The notes: generated by a model not told the origin, from the sequence alone. Positions 8,381 through 19,200 are shown, numbered from the stretch's first letter. The stretch is DNA of 64,000 bases from Rhizobacter sp. OV335 (GCF_900142965.1 NZ_FRCQ01000003.1:124001-188000), one strand, 5' to 3'. Numbers and translations are program-made.

Positions 8381-9733
8381 TCAGCCTGCCAGGGCTGTCA
8401 ACAGCTTGTCGTGCACCCCGCCGAACCCGCCGTTGCTCATGCACAGCACATGGTCGCCGGGCTTCGCGGCCCGGCGCACCGCGGCCACCAGCGCGTCGAT
8501 CGTGTCGCAGACGATGGCCTTGTCGCCCATCGGTGCCAAGGCCTCGCGCGCATCCCATCCCAGGTTGCCCTGGTAGCAGAACGACAGGTCGGCTTCTTCG
8601 AGCGACCACGGCAGCTGGGCCTTCATCGTGCCGAGCTTCATCGTGTTCGAACGCGGCTCCAGCACCGCGAGAATGCGGTCGAGCCCGACCTTGCGGCGCA
8701 AGCCGTTGACCGTGGTGCGGATCGCCGTCGGGTGGTGCGCGAAATCGTCGTAGACCTTCACGCCGCCGGCCTCGCCGCGCAGCTCCATGCGCCGGCGCAC
8801 GTTCTGGAAGCTGGCGAGCGCCTTCGCAGCGACCTGCGGGTCGACGCCCACGTGCTCGGCGGCGGCGATCGCCGCCAGCGCGTTCAGCTGGTTGTGCTCA
8901 CCGAGCAGCGGCCATTCGACGTGCGCGATCTTCAGGCTGCCACGCAGCACGTCGAACACATGCGGCTCGCCGCGCGCGCGCAGCGCACCCGGCGTTTCCT
9001 TGCGCGCGCCGAAGCGCACCACCTCGCTCCAACAGCCGCGCGCCAGCACGCGTTGCAGCGACTCCTCGCGCGCATTGACCACCAGCCGCCCGGCCGCCGG
9101 CACCGTGCGCACCAGGTGGTGGAACTGGGTCTCGATCGCCCCGAGGTCCGGGAAGATGTCGGCGTGGTCGAACTCGAGGTTGTTCAGCACCGCGGTGCGT
9201 GGGCGGTAGTGCACGAACTTGCTGCGCTTGTCGAAGAAGGCGGTGTCGTACTCGTCGGCTTCGATCACGAAGGTCTTGCCTTCGCCGAGCCTGGCGGAGA
9301 CCCCGAAGTTCTGCGGCACGCCACCCACCAGGAAGCCCGGCTTCAGCCCCGCCTGCTCCAGCATCCAGGCCAGCATCGAGGTGGTGCTGGTCTTGCCGTG
9401 CGTGCCGGCGACCGCCAGCACATGGCGGCCCTGCAGCACGTTCTCGGCCAGCCACTGCGGCCCGCTGGTGTACGGCAGGCCGGCGTCGAGGATGGCCTCC
9501 ATCAGCTCGTTGCCGCGCGAAACCACGTTGCCGACGACGAACAGGTCGGGTGCGAGCTTCAGCTGGTCGGCGCCCCAGCCTTCGATCAGCTCGATGCCGA
9601 GCGCGCGCAGCTGGTCGCTCATCGGCGGATAGACGCCGGCGTCGCAGCCGGTGACCCGGTGGCCGCCCTCGCGCGCGAGCGCGGCAATGCCGCCCATGAA
9701 GGTGCCGCAGATGCCCAGGATGTGGATGTGCAT
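8381..9733 (-). CDS. mpl: Murein tripeptide ligase (UDP-MurNAc:L-Ala-gamma-D-Glu-mDAP ligase)
   Basis: A 450-residue Mur-ligase family enzyme that joins recycled murein tripeptide to UDP-MurNAc in the cytoplasm. The N-terminal Rossmann domain starts MHIHILGICGTFMGG. The ATP-binding P-loop is AGTHGKTSTTSM (K114), and the DDFAHHPTAIRTT motif marks the third domain. The DAHHPT-type motif with the IHILGICGTFM start separates Mpl from MurC. It follows hemL with only 3 bases between them on the same strand. Confidence 0.94.
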   Translation of the reverse strand: MHIHILGICGTFMGGIAALAREGGHRVTGCDAGVYPPMSDQLRALGIELIEGWGADQLKLAPDLFVVGNVVSRGNELMEAILDAGLPYTSGPQWLAENVLQGRHVLAVAGTHGKTSTTSMLAWMLEQAGLKPGFLVGGVPQNFGVSARLGEGKTFVIEADEYDTAFFDKRSKFVHYRPRTAVLNNLEFDHADIFPDLGAIETQFHHLVRTVPAAGRLVVNAREESLQRVLARGCWSEVVRFGARKETPGALRARGEPHVFDVLRGSLKIAHVEWPLLGEHNQLNALAAIAAAEHVGVDPQVAAKALASFQNVRRRMELRGEAGGVKVYDDFAHHPTAIRTTVNGLRRKVGLDRILAVLEPRSNTMKLGTMKAQLPWSLEEADLSFCYQGNLGWDAREALAPMGDKAIVCDTIDALVAAVRRAAKPGDHVLCMSNGGFGGVHDKLLTALAG

Positions 9734-9736
9734 GCC

Positions 9737-11026
9737 TTACTTCAGCACGGATCGTGCCGCGGCGAGTGTGGCCGCTATGTCGTCGGCCGTGTGGGCGGCG
9801 CTGACGAAACCGGCCTCGTACAGGGCCGGTGCGATGTAGACGCCGTGGTCCAGCAGGCCGTGGAAGAAGCGGTTGAAGCGCTCCTTGTCGGTGGCCATCA
9901 CGGTGGCGTAGTTCTGCGGCAGCGTGTCGGCGAGGAAGAAGCCGAACATGCCGCCCTCGCAGTCGGTCGACCACGGCACGCCGTTCTCGCGCGCGACCGC
10001 GGCCAGGCCGTCGACCAGGCTGTGGGTGCGTGCCGACAGCGCCTCGAAGAAGCCGGGGCGCTGGATCTCGCGCAGCGTCGCGAGCCCGCAGGCGGTGGCC
10101 ACCGGGTTGCCCGACAGCGTGCCGGCCTGGTAGACCGGACCGAGCGGCGCGAGCTGCTCCATCACCGCGCGCTTGCCGCCGAAGGCCGCCAGCGGCATGC
10201 CGCCGCCGATCACCTTGCCGAACACGCTGAGGTCGGGCTCGAAGCCCGGCAGCGCGCGCGCGTACAGGCCTTGCGCGCCGTGCAGGCCGACGCGGAAACC
10301 GGTCATCACCTCGTCGAACACCAGCAGCGCGCCGTGCTGCGTGCACAGCTCGCGCAGCCGCTTCATGAAGGGCAGCTGGGTGCGCACGAAGTTCATGTTG
10401 CCGGCGATCGGTTCGATCATCACGCAGGCGATGTCGTGGCCGTGCAGGCTGAAGGCCTCCTCGAGCTGCGCCAGGTGGTTGTACTCGAGCACCATCGTGT
10501 GCTGCACCACCTCGGCCGGTACGCCGGCGCTGGTTGCATGACCGAAGGTCGCGAGGCCCGAGCCGGCCTTCACGAGCAGCGCATCGGCATGGCCGTGGTA
10601 GCAGCCCTCGAACTTGACGATCCGGTTGCGGCCGGTGGCGCCACGCGCCAGGCGGATCGCGCTCATCGCGGCCTCGGTGCCGGAACTGACCAGGCGGACC
10701 TGCTCGAGGCTCGGCACCAGCTTCAGGATCTCCTCGGCGAGCTCGATCTCGCGCTCGGTGGGGGCGCCGAACGAGAAACCGTCGAGCGCGGCCTTCTGGA
10801 CCGCCTCGAGCACCGCCGGGTGGCCGTGGCCGAGGATCATCGGCCCCCAGGAGCCGATGTAGTCGATGTAGCGCTTGCCCTCGGCGTCGAACATGTAGGC
10901 GCCTTGCGCGCGCGCGATGAAGCGCGGCGTGCCGCCGACGGCGCGGAACGCGCGCACCGGCGAATTGACGCCACCGGGGATCACGCGGCGGGCGCGCTCG
11001 AACAGGGCTTCGTTGGTCTGGGTCAT
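9737..11026 (-). CDS. hemL: Glutamate-1-semialdehyde 2,1-aminomutase
   Basis: A 429-residue PLP enzyme converting glutamate-1-semialdehyde to 5-aminolevulinate, a step of C5 heme and tetrapyrrole synthesis. The class III aminotransferase fold shows [15 protein letters not shown] near the start and the PLP lysine in [33 protein letters not shown] is the phosphate-binding segment. Length is normal for the family. It is grouped with thiD upstream and mpl downstream on one strand. Confidence 0.96.
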   Translation of the reverse strand: MTQTNEALFERARRVIPGGVNSPVRAFRAVGGTPRFIARAQGAYMFDAEGKRYIDYIGSWGPMILGHGHPAVLEAVQKAALDGFSFGAPTEREIELAEEILKLVPSLEQVRLVSSGTEAAMSAIRLARGATGRNRIVKFEGCYHGHADALLVKAGSGLATFGHATSAGVPAEVVQHTMVLEYNHLAQLEEAFSLHGHDIACVMIEPIAGNMNFVRTQLPFMKRLRELCTQHGALLVFDEVMTGFRVGLHGAQGLYARALPGFEPDLSVFGKVIGGGMPLAAFGGKRAVMEQLAPLGPVYQAGTLSGNPVATACGLATLREIQRPGFFEALSARTHSLVDGLAAVARENGVPWSTDCEGGMFGFFLADTLPQNYATVMATDKERFNRFFHGLLDHGVYIAPALYEAGFVSAAHTADDIAATLAAARSVLK

Positions 11027-11037
11027 CTTCTGGATCT

Positions 11038-11062
11038 GGTAGCCCGGATGTCAATCCGGGAT
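11038..11062. repeat. Compact GTAGCCCGGAT palindrome
   Basis: CCCGGAT (11043-11049) and ATCCGGG (11054-11060) form a perfect 7-bp stem with a 4-base loop, preceded by GGTAG. It fits the REP-type element also seen at the left edge of the window. It sits in the 40-base gap between thiD and hemL and could modulate read-through or mRNA stability. Confidence 0.55.
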
Positions 11063-11066
11063 GCGG

Positions 11067-11999
11067 TCAGTGCACGTGCCGGGGGTCTTTCGGGGCCTCT
11101 TCGTCGTTGGCGGCGGCAGCTGCCTCGCCTTCTTCGCCTTCTTCGCCGGGCGGCAGCGCCCAGAAGAAGCGGTCGGGGATCACGTTGCCCATGCCGGGGC
11201 GGAAGCCCGCATCCAGCGCCTGGTCGAGGAAGGCGAGCGATTCGCCCACTGCCGCGTGCAGCTCGCTGCCGGCGGCCAGCAGCGCCGCCAGCGCCGACGA
11301 CAGCGTGTCGCCCGCGCCGACGAAGCTGACCTCGAAGCGCTCGAACTTCTCGCCGGTGATCGCGCCCTGCGGCGAGGCCAGCACGTTGTCCATGAACTGG
11401 TCGGGCAGCGGCACGCTCGTGACCAGCACGAAGCGCGTGCCGTGCTGCGCCGCCGCCACCGCCAGCTCGCGCGGCGAGGCCGGGCGCTCGCTGCTCCACT
11501 CGGGCAGCAGGAAATCGGTCAGCGTCTGGTGGCTGCCCACCAGCACCTCGGTCTGCGGCAGCACCAGCTCGCGGAACGCGTCCAGGTAGGCCTGCTGGTC
11601 GTCTTCCTCGAGCCACGACAGGTTGGGCATGTAGGCCACCAACGGCACTTCGGGGTAGTCGGACAGCACCTCGGCCACCGCGCTGACACCCTCGGCGGAA
11701 CCGAGGAAACCGACCTTCCAGGCGGCGATGCTGACGTCTTCGAGGATGCTGCGGGCCTGCTCGACGACCACGTCGGCGTCGATCGCGCTGTGGTCGAACA
11801 CCTCGGCGGTGTCGCGCAGCACGATCGAGGTGACCACCGGCAGCGCATGCGCGCCCATCGCCGCGATCGTCGCGACATCGCCGGCCAGGCCGCCGGCACC
11901 GCTCGGGTCGCTCGCGTTGAAGGTCATCACGCAGGCGGGTGCGGGCGCTTCCTGGTTCGGGTCGGCCTGGGGGTCCGCGGAGGGGGCGTCTGGGGTCAT
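11067..11999 (-). CDS. thiD: Hydroxymethylpyrimidine/phosphomethylpyrimidine kinase
   Basis: A 310-residue ribokinase-fold enzyme phosphorylating HMP and HMP-P for thiamine synthesis. CVMTFNASDPSGAGGLAGD is the substrate-binding signature, and FVGAGDTLSSALAALLAAG holds the anion hole and catalytic Asp. It has a 20-residue Pro/Ala N-terminal lead and an unusual acidic C-terminal tail (GEEGEEGE, then NDEE) not needed for the fold. No other thi gene or TPP riboswitch is visible around it. In this group of bacteria it often adjoins hemL. Confidence 0.9.
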   Translation of the reverse strand: MTPDAPSADPQADPNQEAPAPACVMTFNASDPSGAGGLAGDVATIAAMGAHALPVVTSIVLRDTAEVFDHSAIDADVVVEQARSILEDVSIAAWKVGFLGSAEGVSAVAEVLSDYPEVPLVAYMPNLSWLEEDDQQAYLDAFRELVLPQTEVLVGSHQTLTDFLLPEWSSERPASPRELAVAAAQHGTRFVLVTSVPLPDQFMDNVLASPQGAITGEKFERFEVSFVGAGDTLSSALAALLAAGSELHAAVGESLAFLDQALDAGFRPGMGNVIPDRFFWALPPGEEGEEGEAAAAANDEEAPKDPRHVH

Positions 12000-12111
12000 T
12001 GGAAGTCCGTCGGGAAAGGTGAAGACGAGCCGCGTTTGCCGGCACTGACTTCTAGAAAAATGTGAGGAATGTGGCGTAGGTGCCTAGAAATCAATGTATT
12101 TTTGTCAATCT

Positions 12112-12145
12112 GCATCGCTACAATCTTTTCTCATTGTAGTGATGC
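12112..12145. promoter_or_regulatory. 13-bp inverted repeat upstream of rubredoxin
   Basis: GCATCGCTACAAT (12112-12124) is mirrored by ATTGTAGTGATGC (12133-12145) across an 8-base spacer; 12 of 13 positions pair and the odd one is a G-T. The left arm contains TACAAT, which could be the -10 of the promoter for the plus-strand genes. The site could be a repressor operator or, if transcribed, a 5' hairpin. It ends 12 bases before the rubredoxin start. The regulator is unknown. Confidence 0.6.
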
Positions 12146-12157
12146 GACAAAAACAAA

Positions 12158-12343
12158 GTGAGCAATGACCTCAGCGGTACCCGAACCTGGATGTGCCTGA
12201 TCTGCGGCTGGATATACGACGAAGCCGCGGGCGATCCTGAACACGGTATTGCACCGGGCACCGCATGGGAAGCAGTACCCATGAACTGGACTTGCCCGGA
12301 ATGTGGCGCACGCAAGGAAGATTTCGAAATGGTCCAGATCTGA
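12158..12343 (+). CDS. Rubredoxin
   Basis: A 61-residue one-iron electron carrier. The iron is held by four cysteines in two loops, CLICGWIYD (C13, C16) and CPECGARKEDF (C46, C49), with the usual aromatic residues between. The GTG start at 12158 has only a poor ribosome-binding site. It is the first gene before pilG; rubredoxin next to the pil chemosensory operon is a conserved beta-proteobacterial arrangement, but a mechanistic link is not established. Its redox partner is not in the window. Confidence 0.95.
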   Translation: MSNDLSGTRTWMCLICGWIYDEAAGDPEHGIAPGTAWEAVPMNWTCPECGARKEDFEMVQI

Positions 12344-12415
12344 TGGTCGCTGAGGCTCTTACATGGCGTGCCGGGCAAGTGCCACGGCCGCTTTCAGTCA
12401 TTGAGGGGATTCTCG

Positions 12416-12808
12416 GTGAGCAATGAAGCCATCGCAGGCATCAAGGTGCTGGTGATCGACGACAGCAACACGATTCGCCGCAGCGCGGAGATCTTCCTGA
12501 AGCAGGGCGGCCATACCGTGCTGCTCGCGGAAGACGGTTTCGACGCGCTGTCCAAGGTCAACGATCACGCGCCCGACCTGATTTTCTGCGACATCCTGAT
12601 GCCGCGCCTGGACGGGTATCAGACCTGCGCCATCATCAAGCGAAATGCCAAATTCGCCGACGTGCCGGTCATCATGCTGTCCTCGAAGGACGGCCTGTTC
12701 GACAAGGCACGCGGCCGGATGGTCGGCTCCGAGGACTACCTCACGAAGCCGTTCACCAAAGACCAGTTGCTGCAAGCCGTGGCACAGCACCGGCCGGCCC
12801 GCGCCTGA
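12416..12808 (+). CDS. pilG: Type IV pilus response regulator PilG
   Basis: A 130-residue single-domain CheY-like receiver. The acidic pocket is D15-D16, the phospho-acceptor is D59 in FCDILMPRLDG, and the conserved lysine is in YLTKPF. The start is GTG 12416, which has GAGGGG 8-13 bases upstream; an in-frame ATG at 12368 has no such site and adds non-homologous residues. In Pseudomonas, PilG promotes pilus extension and twitching downstream of ChpA. First gene of the Pil-Chp operon here. Confidence 0.93.
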   Translation: MSNEAIAGIKVLVIDDSNTIRRSAEIFLKQGGHTVLLAEDGFDALSKVNDHAPDLIFCDILMPRLDGYQTCAIIKRNAKFADVPVIMLSSKDGLFDKARGRMVGSEDYLTKPFTKDQLLQAVAQHRPARA

Positions 12809-12852
12809 CGCGGCCACCGATGTTGCCCTGCAAGAATTGAAGGAGTAAGACG

Positions 12853-13218
12853 ATGGCGATTCAGAAGATTCTGTTGGTCGACGATTCGAAGACCGAACTG
12901 CACTACCTGTCGGAGCTGCTGACCAAGCGCGGCTACGCGGTGCGAACTGCCGAGAACGGCGAAGACGCGATGCGCCGGCTGGGCGAAGAGAAGCCCGACC
13001 TGATCCTGATGGACGTCGTGATGCCCGGCCAGAACGGCTTCCAGCTGACCCGTGCGATCACGCGCGACCCGCGCTTCACCGACGTGCCGGTGATCATGTG
13101 CACCAGCAAGAACCAGGAAACCGACAAGGTGTGGGGCATGCGCCAGGGCGCACGCGACTACATCGTCAAGCCCGTCGACGCCGACGAGCTGGTGTCGAAG
13201 ATCCGCGCGTTCGACTGA
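12853..13218 (+). CDS. pilH: Type IV pilus response regulator PilH
   Basis: A 121-residue stand-alone receiver with D10-D11, phospho-acceptor D54 ([13 protein letters not shown]), a threonine/serine switch in MCTSKNQ and lysine in IVKPVD. It is preceded by AAGGAG. In Pseudomonas, PilH counterbalances PilG and is linked to pilus retraction or acts as a phosphate sink. It follows pilG after 44 bases. The helix 1 and loop sequences differ clearly from PilG, so the pair is not a recent duplication. Confidence 0.93.
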   Translation: MAIQKILLVDDSKTELHYLSELLTKRGYAVRTAENGEDAMRRLGEEKPDLILMDVVMPGQNGFQLTRAITRDPRFTDVPVIMCTSKNQETDKVWGMRQGARDYIVKPVDADELVSKIRAFD

Positions 13219-13280
13219 ACGTCATCGGTACCGTTTCCATCACCTCACCGTCACACGTCGCCCCGCAGGCAGAGAACTGA

Positions 13281-13799
13281 ATGGCCAACAAGGAAGCATT
13301 GCGCGAGCTGCAAAGTCGCCTGGCCGAAAGGCTGCAGGCGGCGCGTACGCAAGAGCGCGGCCGCGCCTGGCTGGCCGTCGAGTGCGGCAGCCACGGGTTC
13401 CTGTTTCCGCTGCAGGAAGCCGGTGAAATCTTCCCGTTCGCGCCGGCGATGCCCGTGCCCTACACCAGCCGCTGGTTCATGGGCGTGGCCAACCTGCGCG
13501 GCCGGCTGCACGGGGTGGTCGACCTGGCGGGCTTCCTGGGTGTGCGCGGCAACGAGCCGGTGCGCGAGCAGTCCTGGTTCGTCGCGTTCAACAACGATCT
13601 GAACATCAACTGCGCGGTGCTGGTGGACCGGCTCGCCGGCCTGCGCAACCTGCAGCAGTTGAAGCCCGAACCCGACGACGGACAGGTCAAGCCGGCCTTC
13701 GTCGGCACGCATTACCGCGACGAAGGCAACCGCCTCTGGCGCGAACTGAATCTGGCACAGCTGGCCACCGAGGCCGCTTTCCTGAAGATCGCAGGCTGA
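13281..13799 (+). CDS. pilI: CheW-like adaptor PilI
   Basis: A 172-residue CheW-domain scaffold coupling the receptor PilJ to the kinase ChpA. The core includes ANLRGRLHGVVDLAGFLGV (the G-x-V-x-D-L region typical of CheW), and the C-terminal helix is WRELNLAQLATEAAFLKIA. It has no catalytic residues, as expected. It lies between pilH and pilJ, 62 and 59 bases away, and a small GGCGCG-ATG-CGCGCC hairpin (13800-13814) follows it. Confidence 0.9.
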   Translation: MANKEALRELQSRLAERLQAARTQERGRAWLAVECGSHGFLFPLQEAGEIFPFAPAMPVPYTSRWFMGVANLRGRLHGVVDLAGFLGVRGNEPVREQSWFVAFNNDLNINCAVLVDRLAGLRNLQQLKPEPDDGQVKPAFVGTHYRDEGNRLWRELNLAQLATEAAFLKIAG

Positions 13800-13858
13800 G
13801 GCGCGATGCGCGCCGGCCCTCCTGACTGCATTACCCAAGACGACGCAACGAGGCACCT

Positions 13859-16156
13859 ATGAGCTTCCTGAACAAAATCAAAGGCAAGGGCAAAGGCCGT
13901 GACGACGCATATGGCGCCGACGGTGCCGTTGCGCTGGACGACGTGGCCGGCCTCGACCTGCACGACGATGGGCGGCCGGACGGCGGCGCCAACACGGTGA
14001 ACCTCGACTCGTCGATCATCTCGGAGGCCGCGCCGTCCGAGATCGCCGACTTCTCCGAAACCCGGCTGCCGAGCGGCGACAACGCCGCGCTGATGTCGGG
14101 CACCGGCGTGCCGCTGATCGGCAACCGGCCGGTGGGACAGCAGCAGCGTCTGCTGGGTGCCATGGTGCTGATCGGCCTGGTCGGCCTGGTCGGCATGACG
14201 ATCAGCTCGCTGAACCAGGCCAACAAGGGCGCCGCCCAGGTGGGCTACTCCGGTCAGGCGCTGATGCAGTCGCAGCGTCTGGCGAAGTCGGTGTCGCAGG
14301 CCTTGATCGGCAGCGCGCAGGCCTTCCCCGAGGTGAAGGAAAGTACCGAGGTGCTGGCGCGCAACGTGCGCGGCCTGGCCAAGGGCGATGCGAACGTCGA
14401 TGCGGCGCCGGGCGTCGTGCAGGACACGCTGGAACCGCTGCTGCCGCTGGTCGACCGCGCCGAGAAGAACGCGAACACCGTGCTGCAACAGCAGAAGATC
14501 CTGACGCAGGTCGGCCAGGCGCTGCGCGCGATCAACCGCCAGTCGTCCGACCTGCTGGAAATCGCCGAGACGGTGTCGTCGCTGAAGCTGCAGCAGGAAG
14601 CCTCGCCGGCCGAGCTGTCGGCGGTCGGCCAGCTCGTGATGCTGACCCAGCGCATCGGCAAGTCGGCCAACGAATTCCTGACGATGGAAGGCGTGAGCCC
14701 CGAGGCCGTGTTCCTGCTGGGCAAGGACTTGAACTCGTTCCGCGAAATCGCCGACGGCCTGTCGAACGGCAACGCCGAGCTGCGCTTGCCGGGCACCAAG
14801 GATCCGCAGACCAAGGAGCGCCTGACCGCGCTGCTGAAGCAATACGAAGAGACGCGCACCCAGGCCAGCTCGATTCTGGGCAACCTGCAAGGCCTGGTGT
14901 CGGCCCGTGAAGCGCAGGCCGCGATCATTGGCGACAGCGAACCGCTGCGCAAGGGCCTGGAAACGGTGCAGGACCGCCTGTCCACCGTCACCGGCTTCAA
15001 CGTCGTGAACCTGGGCCTGCTGGTGCTGTCGGCCGTCGTGCTGGCCCTCGGCGGCGCGGGTTTCCTGCAGCTGTATGTGCGAGACCAGGCGCAACGTGCC
15101 GCGCTCGCCGAAAACCAGCGACTCGAAGCCGAACGCCAGGAACAGGAAGCCAAGCGCGTCAACGACGCGAACCAGGCGGCCATTCTGCGGCTGATGAACG
15201 AATTGCAGACGGTTGCTGAAGGCGACCTGACGCAGCAGGCGACCGTGACGGAAGACATCACGGGCGCCATCGCCGACTCGGTGAACTACACGGTGGAAGA
15301 GCTGCGCACGCTGGTGTCGCAGGTGCAGGGCACGGTGGGTCGGGTGACCGAAACGACGCAGCAGGTGGAAGCCACGTCGACCGAACTGCTGGCCGCCTCC
15401 GACGAACAGCTGCGCGAGATTCGCGAAACCGGCGAGTCGGTGCTGCAGATGGCAGGCCGAATCAACGACGTGTCGAGCCAGGCGCAGCAGACGGCCCAGG
15501 TGGCGCGTCAGTCGCTGCAAGCTGCAGAGACCGGTCTGACCGCGGTGCAGAACACGATCGGCGGCATGAACTCGATCCGCGACCAGATCCAGGAAACCTC
15601 CAAGCGGATCAAGCGACTGGGCGAGTCGTCGCAGGAAATTGGCGAAATCACCGAACTGATTTCCGACATTACCGAACAGACCAACGTGCTGGCACTGAAC
15701 GCCGCCATCCAGGCCGCATCGGCCGGTGAAGCGGGTCGGGGCTTCTCGGTGGTTGCGGAAGAAGTGCAACGGCTGGCAGAACGCTCCGGCGACGCCACGC
15801 GGCAGATTGCGGCCCTGGTGAAGACCATTCAGACCGACACCCAGGATGCTGCGGCCGCCATGGAACGCTCGACGCAGGGCGTGGTGGAAGGAACCCGGCT
15901 GTCTGACGCGGCAGGTAACGCACTGGGCGACATCGACCGCGTGTCACGCCAGCTTGCCGACCTGATTGCGCACATTTCGAGCCAGGCATCGCGAGAAGCC
16001 GAATCGGCCAACGTGGTGGCAGCGAACATCCAGCACATTTTCGCGGTGACCGAGCAGACCGGTGAAGGTACCCGTTCCACCGCACAGATGGTGCGCGAGC
16101 TGTCCCGGACGGCCGAGGAACTGAAGCAATCGGTTGCACGGTTCAAGATCGCTTGA
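13859..16156 (+). CDS. pilJ: Methyl-accepting chemotaxis protein PilJ
   Basis: A 765-residue transmembrane receptor of the Pil-Chp pathway. It has a long cytoplasmic N-terminal extension (about residues 1-95) not needed in Pseudomonas PilJ, then TM1 (about 98-118), a helical periplasmic sensor with PilJ-type repeats, and TM2 (about 380-405). HAMP-like linkers lead to the signalling hairpin, whose tip is [24 protein letters not shown]. There is no obvious C-terminal NWETF tether. pilK and chpB adaptation enzymes are absent from this operon, so how it adapts is an open question. Homologues sense pilus or surface contact. Confidence 0.93.
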   Translation: MSFLNKIKGKGKGRDDAYGADGAVALDDVAGLDLHDDGRPDGGANTVNLDSSIISEAAPSEIADFSETRLPSGDNAALMSGTGVPLIGNRPVGQQQRLLGAMVLIGLVGLVGMTISSLNQANKGAAQVGYSGQALMQSQRLAKSVSQALIGSAQAFPEVKESTEVLARNVRGLAKGDANVDAAPGVVQDTLEPLLPLVDRAEKNANTVLQQQKILTQVGQALRAINRQSSDLLEIAETVSSLKLQQEASPAELSAVGQLVMLTQRIGKSANEFLTMEGVSPEAVFLLGKDLNSFREIADGLSNGNAELRLPGTKDPQTKERLTALLKQYEETRTQASSILGNLQGLVSAREAQAAIIGDSEPLRKGLETVQDRLSTVTGFNVVNLGLLVLSAVVLALGGAGFLQLYVRDQAQRAALAENQRLEAERQEQEAKRVNDANQAAILRLMNELQTVAEGDLTQQATVTEDITGAIADSVNYTVEELRTLVSQVQGTVGRVTETTQQVEATSTELLAASDEQLREIRETGESVLQMAGRINDVSSQAQQTAQVARQSLQAAETGLTAVQNTIGGMNSIRDQIQETSKRIKRLGESSQEIGEITELISDITEQTNVLALNAAIQAASAGEAGRGFSVVAEEVQRLAERSGDATRQIAALVKTIQTDTQDAAAAMERSTQGVVEGTRLSDAAGNALGDIDRVSRQLADLIAHISSQASREAESANVVAANIQHIFAVTEQTGEGTRSTAQMVRELSRTAEELKQSVARFKIA

Positions 16157-16169
16157 GCTAGTGTGTTGC

Positions 16170-16192
16170 CTGCGGCCCTGATCGGGCCGCAG
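16170..16192. other. Perfect 9-bp hairpin in the pilJ-chpA gap
   Basis: CTGCGGCCC and GGGCCGCAG pair perfectly around TGATC. The next bases (CCCTTCACCC) contain no T-run, so this is not a classical intrinsic terminator. Its place 14 bases after the pilJ stop and 49 bases before chpA suggests an mRNA stability or attenuation element that sets the receptor:kinase ratio. Confidence 0.6.
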
Positions 16193-16241
16193 CCCTTCAC
16201 CCCACACAGGCAGATGGATTGCCACCGCCCCCAACGCGACG

Positions 16242-19200
16242 ATGAGCGACACCATGAGTGAGACCACAGACGACCTCAGCGCGCTCGCGTGGGTTCACGA
16301 TGAACTGCGCAAGTCCCTGGACACGGCCCACAAGGCGTTGCGCCGCTACGTGAAGGAAGCCGAGGCGAACAGCGGCTCCGACGTCGACAGCGTCGATCCG
16401 TCGGTGCTGCGCACCGCGCGGCAACAGATCCACCAGGGCGTCGGTGCGCTCGAACTGGTCGGCCTGCCGGCCGTCGCCCGCCTGCTGGCCGCCAGCGAGG
16501 CGGCGGTGCAGCGCTTCGTCGCGAAGCCGCAAAAGCTCACGTCGGCCGAGGTCGACACCATCGAGCGCGCCTCGTTCGCGCTGCTCGACTACCTGCAGCG
16601 CCTGCTGGCCGACAAGCCGGTCTCGCCGCTCGCGCTGTTCCCGCAGTACCAGGCAGTGCAGACGCTGGCCGGTGCCGAGCGCGTGCACCCCGCCGACCTG
16701 TGGAACATCGACTGGCGCTGGCGCGAGCTGCCCAACGACACCACGGTCAAGCCGCGCGCCCCCGATTCGATCGCCCGCGGCCTGATGGAGCGCCAGCTGC
16801 TGCTGATCATGCGCGGCGAGCAGATGCCGGCAGTGCAGCGCATGAGCGACATCTGCGCCGGCCTCGGCGCGCAGGCGTCCGACCTGACCCACTCCACGCT
16901 GTGGAAGCTCGCGGCCGCGTTCTTCGAAGGCCAGGCCAACGGCCTGCTGAAGGGCGACGTGCACACCAAGCGCGTGGCTTCGCGGCTGCTCGCGCAGCTG
17001 CGCACGCTGGAGCGCGGCCAGCCCGACGTCTCCGAGCGCCTCGCGCAAGACCTGCTGTTCTTCTGCGCGCAGAGCGCCTCGCCCGGCGACGGCCGCAAGA
17101 CGCCGCGCCTGGCCGCGGTCCGCCAGGCCTACGGCCTAGCGCAGCACCTGCCGGTCGACTACGACACCAGCCGCCTCGGTCGCTTCGACCCGGCGCTGAT
17201 CGTGCAGGCGCGCAAGCGCGTCTCGACCGCCAAGGACGCCTGGTCATCGGTCGCCGGCGGCGAAATGCACCGCATGAGCGGGCTGGCCGAGCAGTTCTCG
17301 CTGGTCGGCGATTCGGTCAAGCGCCTGTACCCGAGCGGCGAGCTGCTGGCCGATGAAATCCAGCAGGCCGTCGTGCAGACGCAGCAGTCCAACGCTGCAC
17401 CCGAAGCCGCGCTCGCGATGGAAGTCGCGACCAGCGTGCTGTACCTCGAAGCCTCGCTCGAGGATGCCGATTTCGACCACCCCGAGCAGGCCGCCCGCGT
17501 GCGCCGGCTCGCGCAGCGCGTCGCCTCGGTGCGTGCCGGCAACACCCCCGACCCGCTCGAAGCGTGGATGGAGGAGCTGTACCGCCGCGTCTCCGACCGC
17601 CAGACCATGGGCAGCGTCGTGCAGGAACTGCGCGCCTCGTTGTCCGAGGCCGAGAAGTCGATCGACCAGTTCTTCCGCAACCCGGCGCAGCGCGAGCTGC
17701 TGATGCCGGTGCCGAACCAGCTGTCCGCGATGCGCGGCGTGCTGTCGGTGCTGGGCATGGACCAGGCCTCGCATGCGGTGCTGCGCATGCGCGAAGACAT
17801 CGACGGCATGATCACGACCGAGGTCGACCCGCAGCTGGTCGTCCAGTCGGGCACCTTCGACCGCCTGGCCGGCAACCTGGGTGCGCTCGGCTTCCTGATC
17901 GACATGCTCAGCGTGCAGCCGCAGATGGCGAAGTCGCTGTTCGTGTTCGATGCCAAGTCCGGCACGCTGAGCCCGCTGATGGGCCGCAGCGCCGCGGCGC
18001 GCCAGGCCTCGAACCTCGCGCTGGCGCATGCGCCGGCACCGGTCGAGCCGCGCCTGATCGAACAGGCCCAGTCGCTGTCGCTGACCGCGGCGAGCGACCA
18101 CGTGCCGCTCGATGAAGTGTCGCGTGACCTCGACCTGCTGTCGCACGAAGCGCAGGCCGCGGCCCAGCCCGAGCTGGTCGCCGCCGTCGAGCACGCCAAG
18201 GACGCGATCGCGCATTCGCACAACACCGAAGAGGTGGCGGCCGCGCGCGAACAGCTCTCCGAAGCGCTGTCCGACTTCGTCCACACCGCCACCGACCCGG
18301 TGCTCGACATGCCCGAGGCCGCGCCGGCCAAGGTGCAGCCGGCGCTGTCGGCGGCCCCGGCCGGCACCGCGACCGACCTCGGCGACGATCCCGAGATGCG
18401 CGAGATCTTCCTCGAGGAAGCGCGCGAGGTGATCGAGACCGCCGGGACGGCGTTGAAGAGCCTGGCGCATGCCAGCGCCGACGTCGAGCAGCAGACCACC
18501 GTGCGCCGCGCCTTCCACACGCTGAAGGGCAGCTCGCGCATGGTCGGGCTGAAGGACTTCGGCGATGCCGCGTGGGCTTGCGAGCAGGTCTACAACACCT
18601 GGCTGGCCGGCCAGAAGGCGGCCGATCCGACGCTGCTGAATTTCTCCAACGAAGCGCTCGCCTACTTCGCGAAGTGGGTCGACGCGATCGCCGCACAGAA
18701 CGTCTCCGGTTTCAACGCCGCGACGGTGAAGGTCGCCGCCGAGGCGCTGGGCCGTGGCGATCCGGTGCCGCCGATCAAGGTCGGCGCCAGCTCGCCGGTG
18801 TCGCTGATGTCGCTGTCGTTCGGCGACGCCGCCAAGCCGGCGGCTGCCGTGCCGGTCGTCACCGCGCCGGTGTCGAAGCCGGCGCCGCTGGGCGCGCTGC
18901 CGCCGGTCGCACGCCCGATGGCTGCGCCGCCGGTCGCGCCGGTGGTGCCGCCCGCGCCGGTGTCCGCGCCGCTCCCGCTGGCCGACCTGACGTTCGACCT
19001 GGACCTCGGTGCGTTCGACGACGCCCCGGCCGCGCCCATCGTCGCGCCGGCCGGCAACCTGCCGAGCTTCGAACTGCCCGACACCTCGATGCTCGACCAG
19101 CTCGGCGCGGCCGCGCCGATCGACACCGTGCTCGAACCGATGCCGGTCGCCGAGACCGTCGAGCCGCAACTGCTGTCCGCCGAATCGGTCGAGCTGATCG

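Noticed and set aside
8261-11329. 1022-codon plus-strand frame opposite mpl and hemL
   Set aside because: Antisense to two well-conserved enzymes and starts within the repeat cluster.
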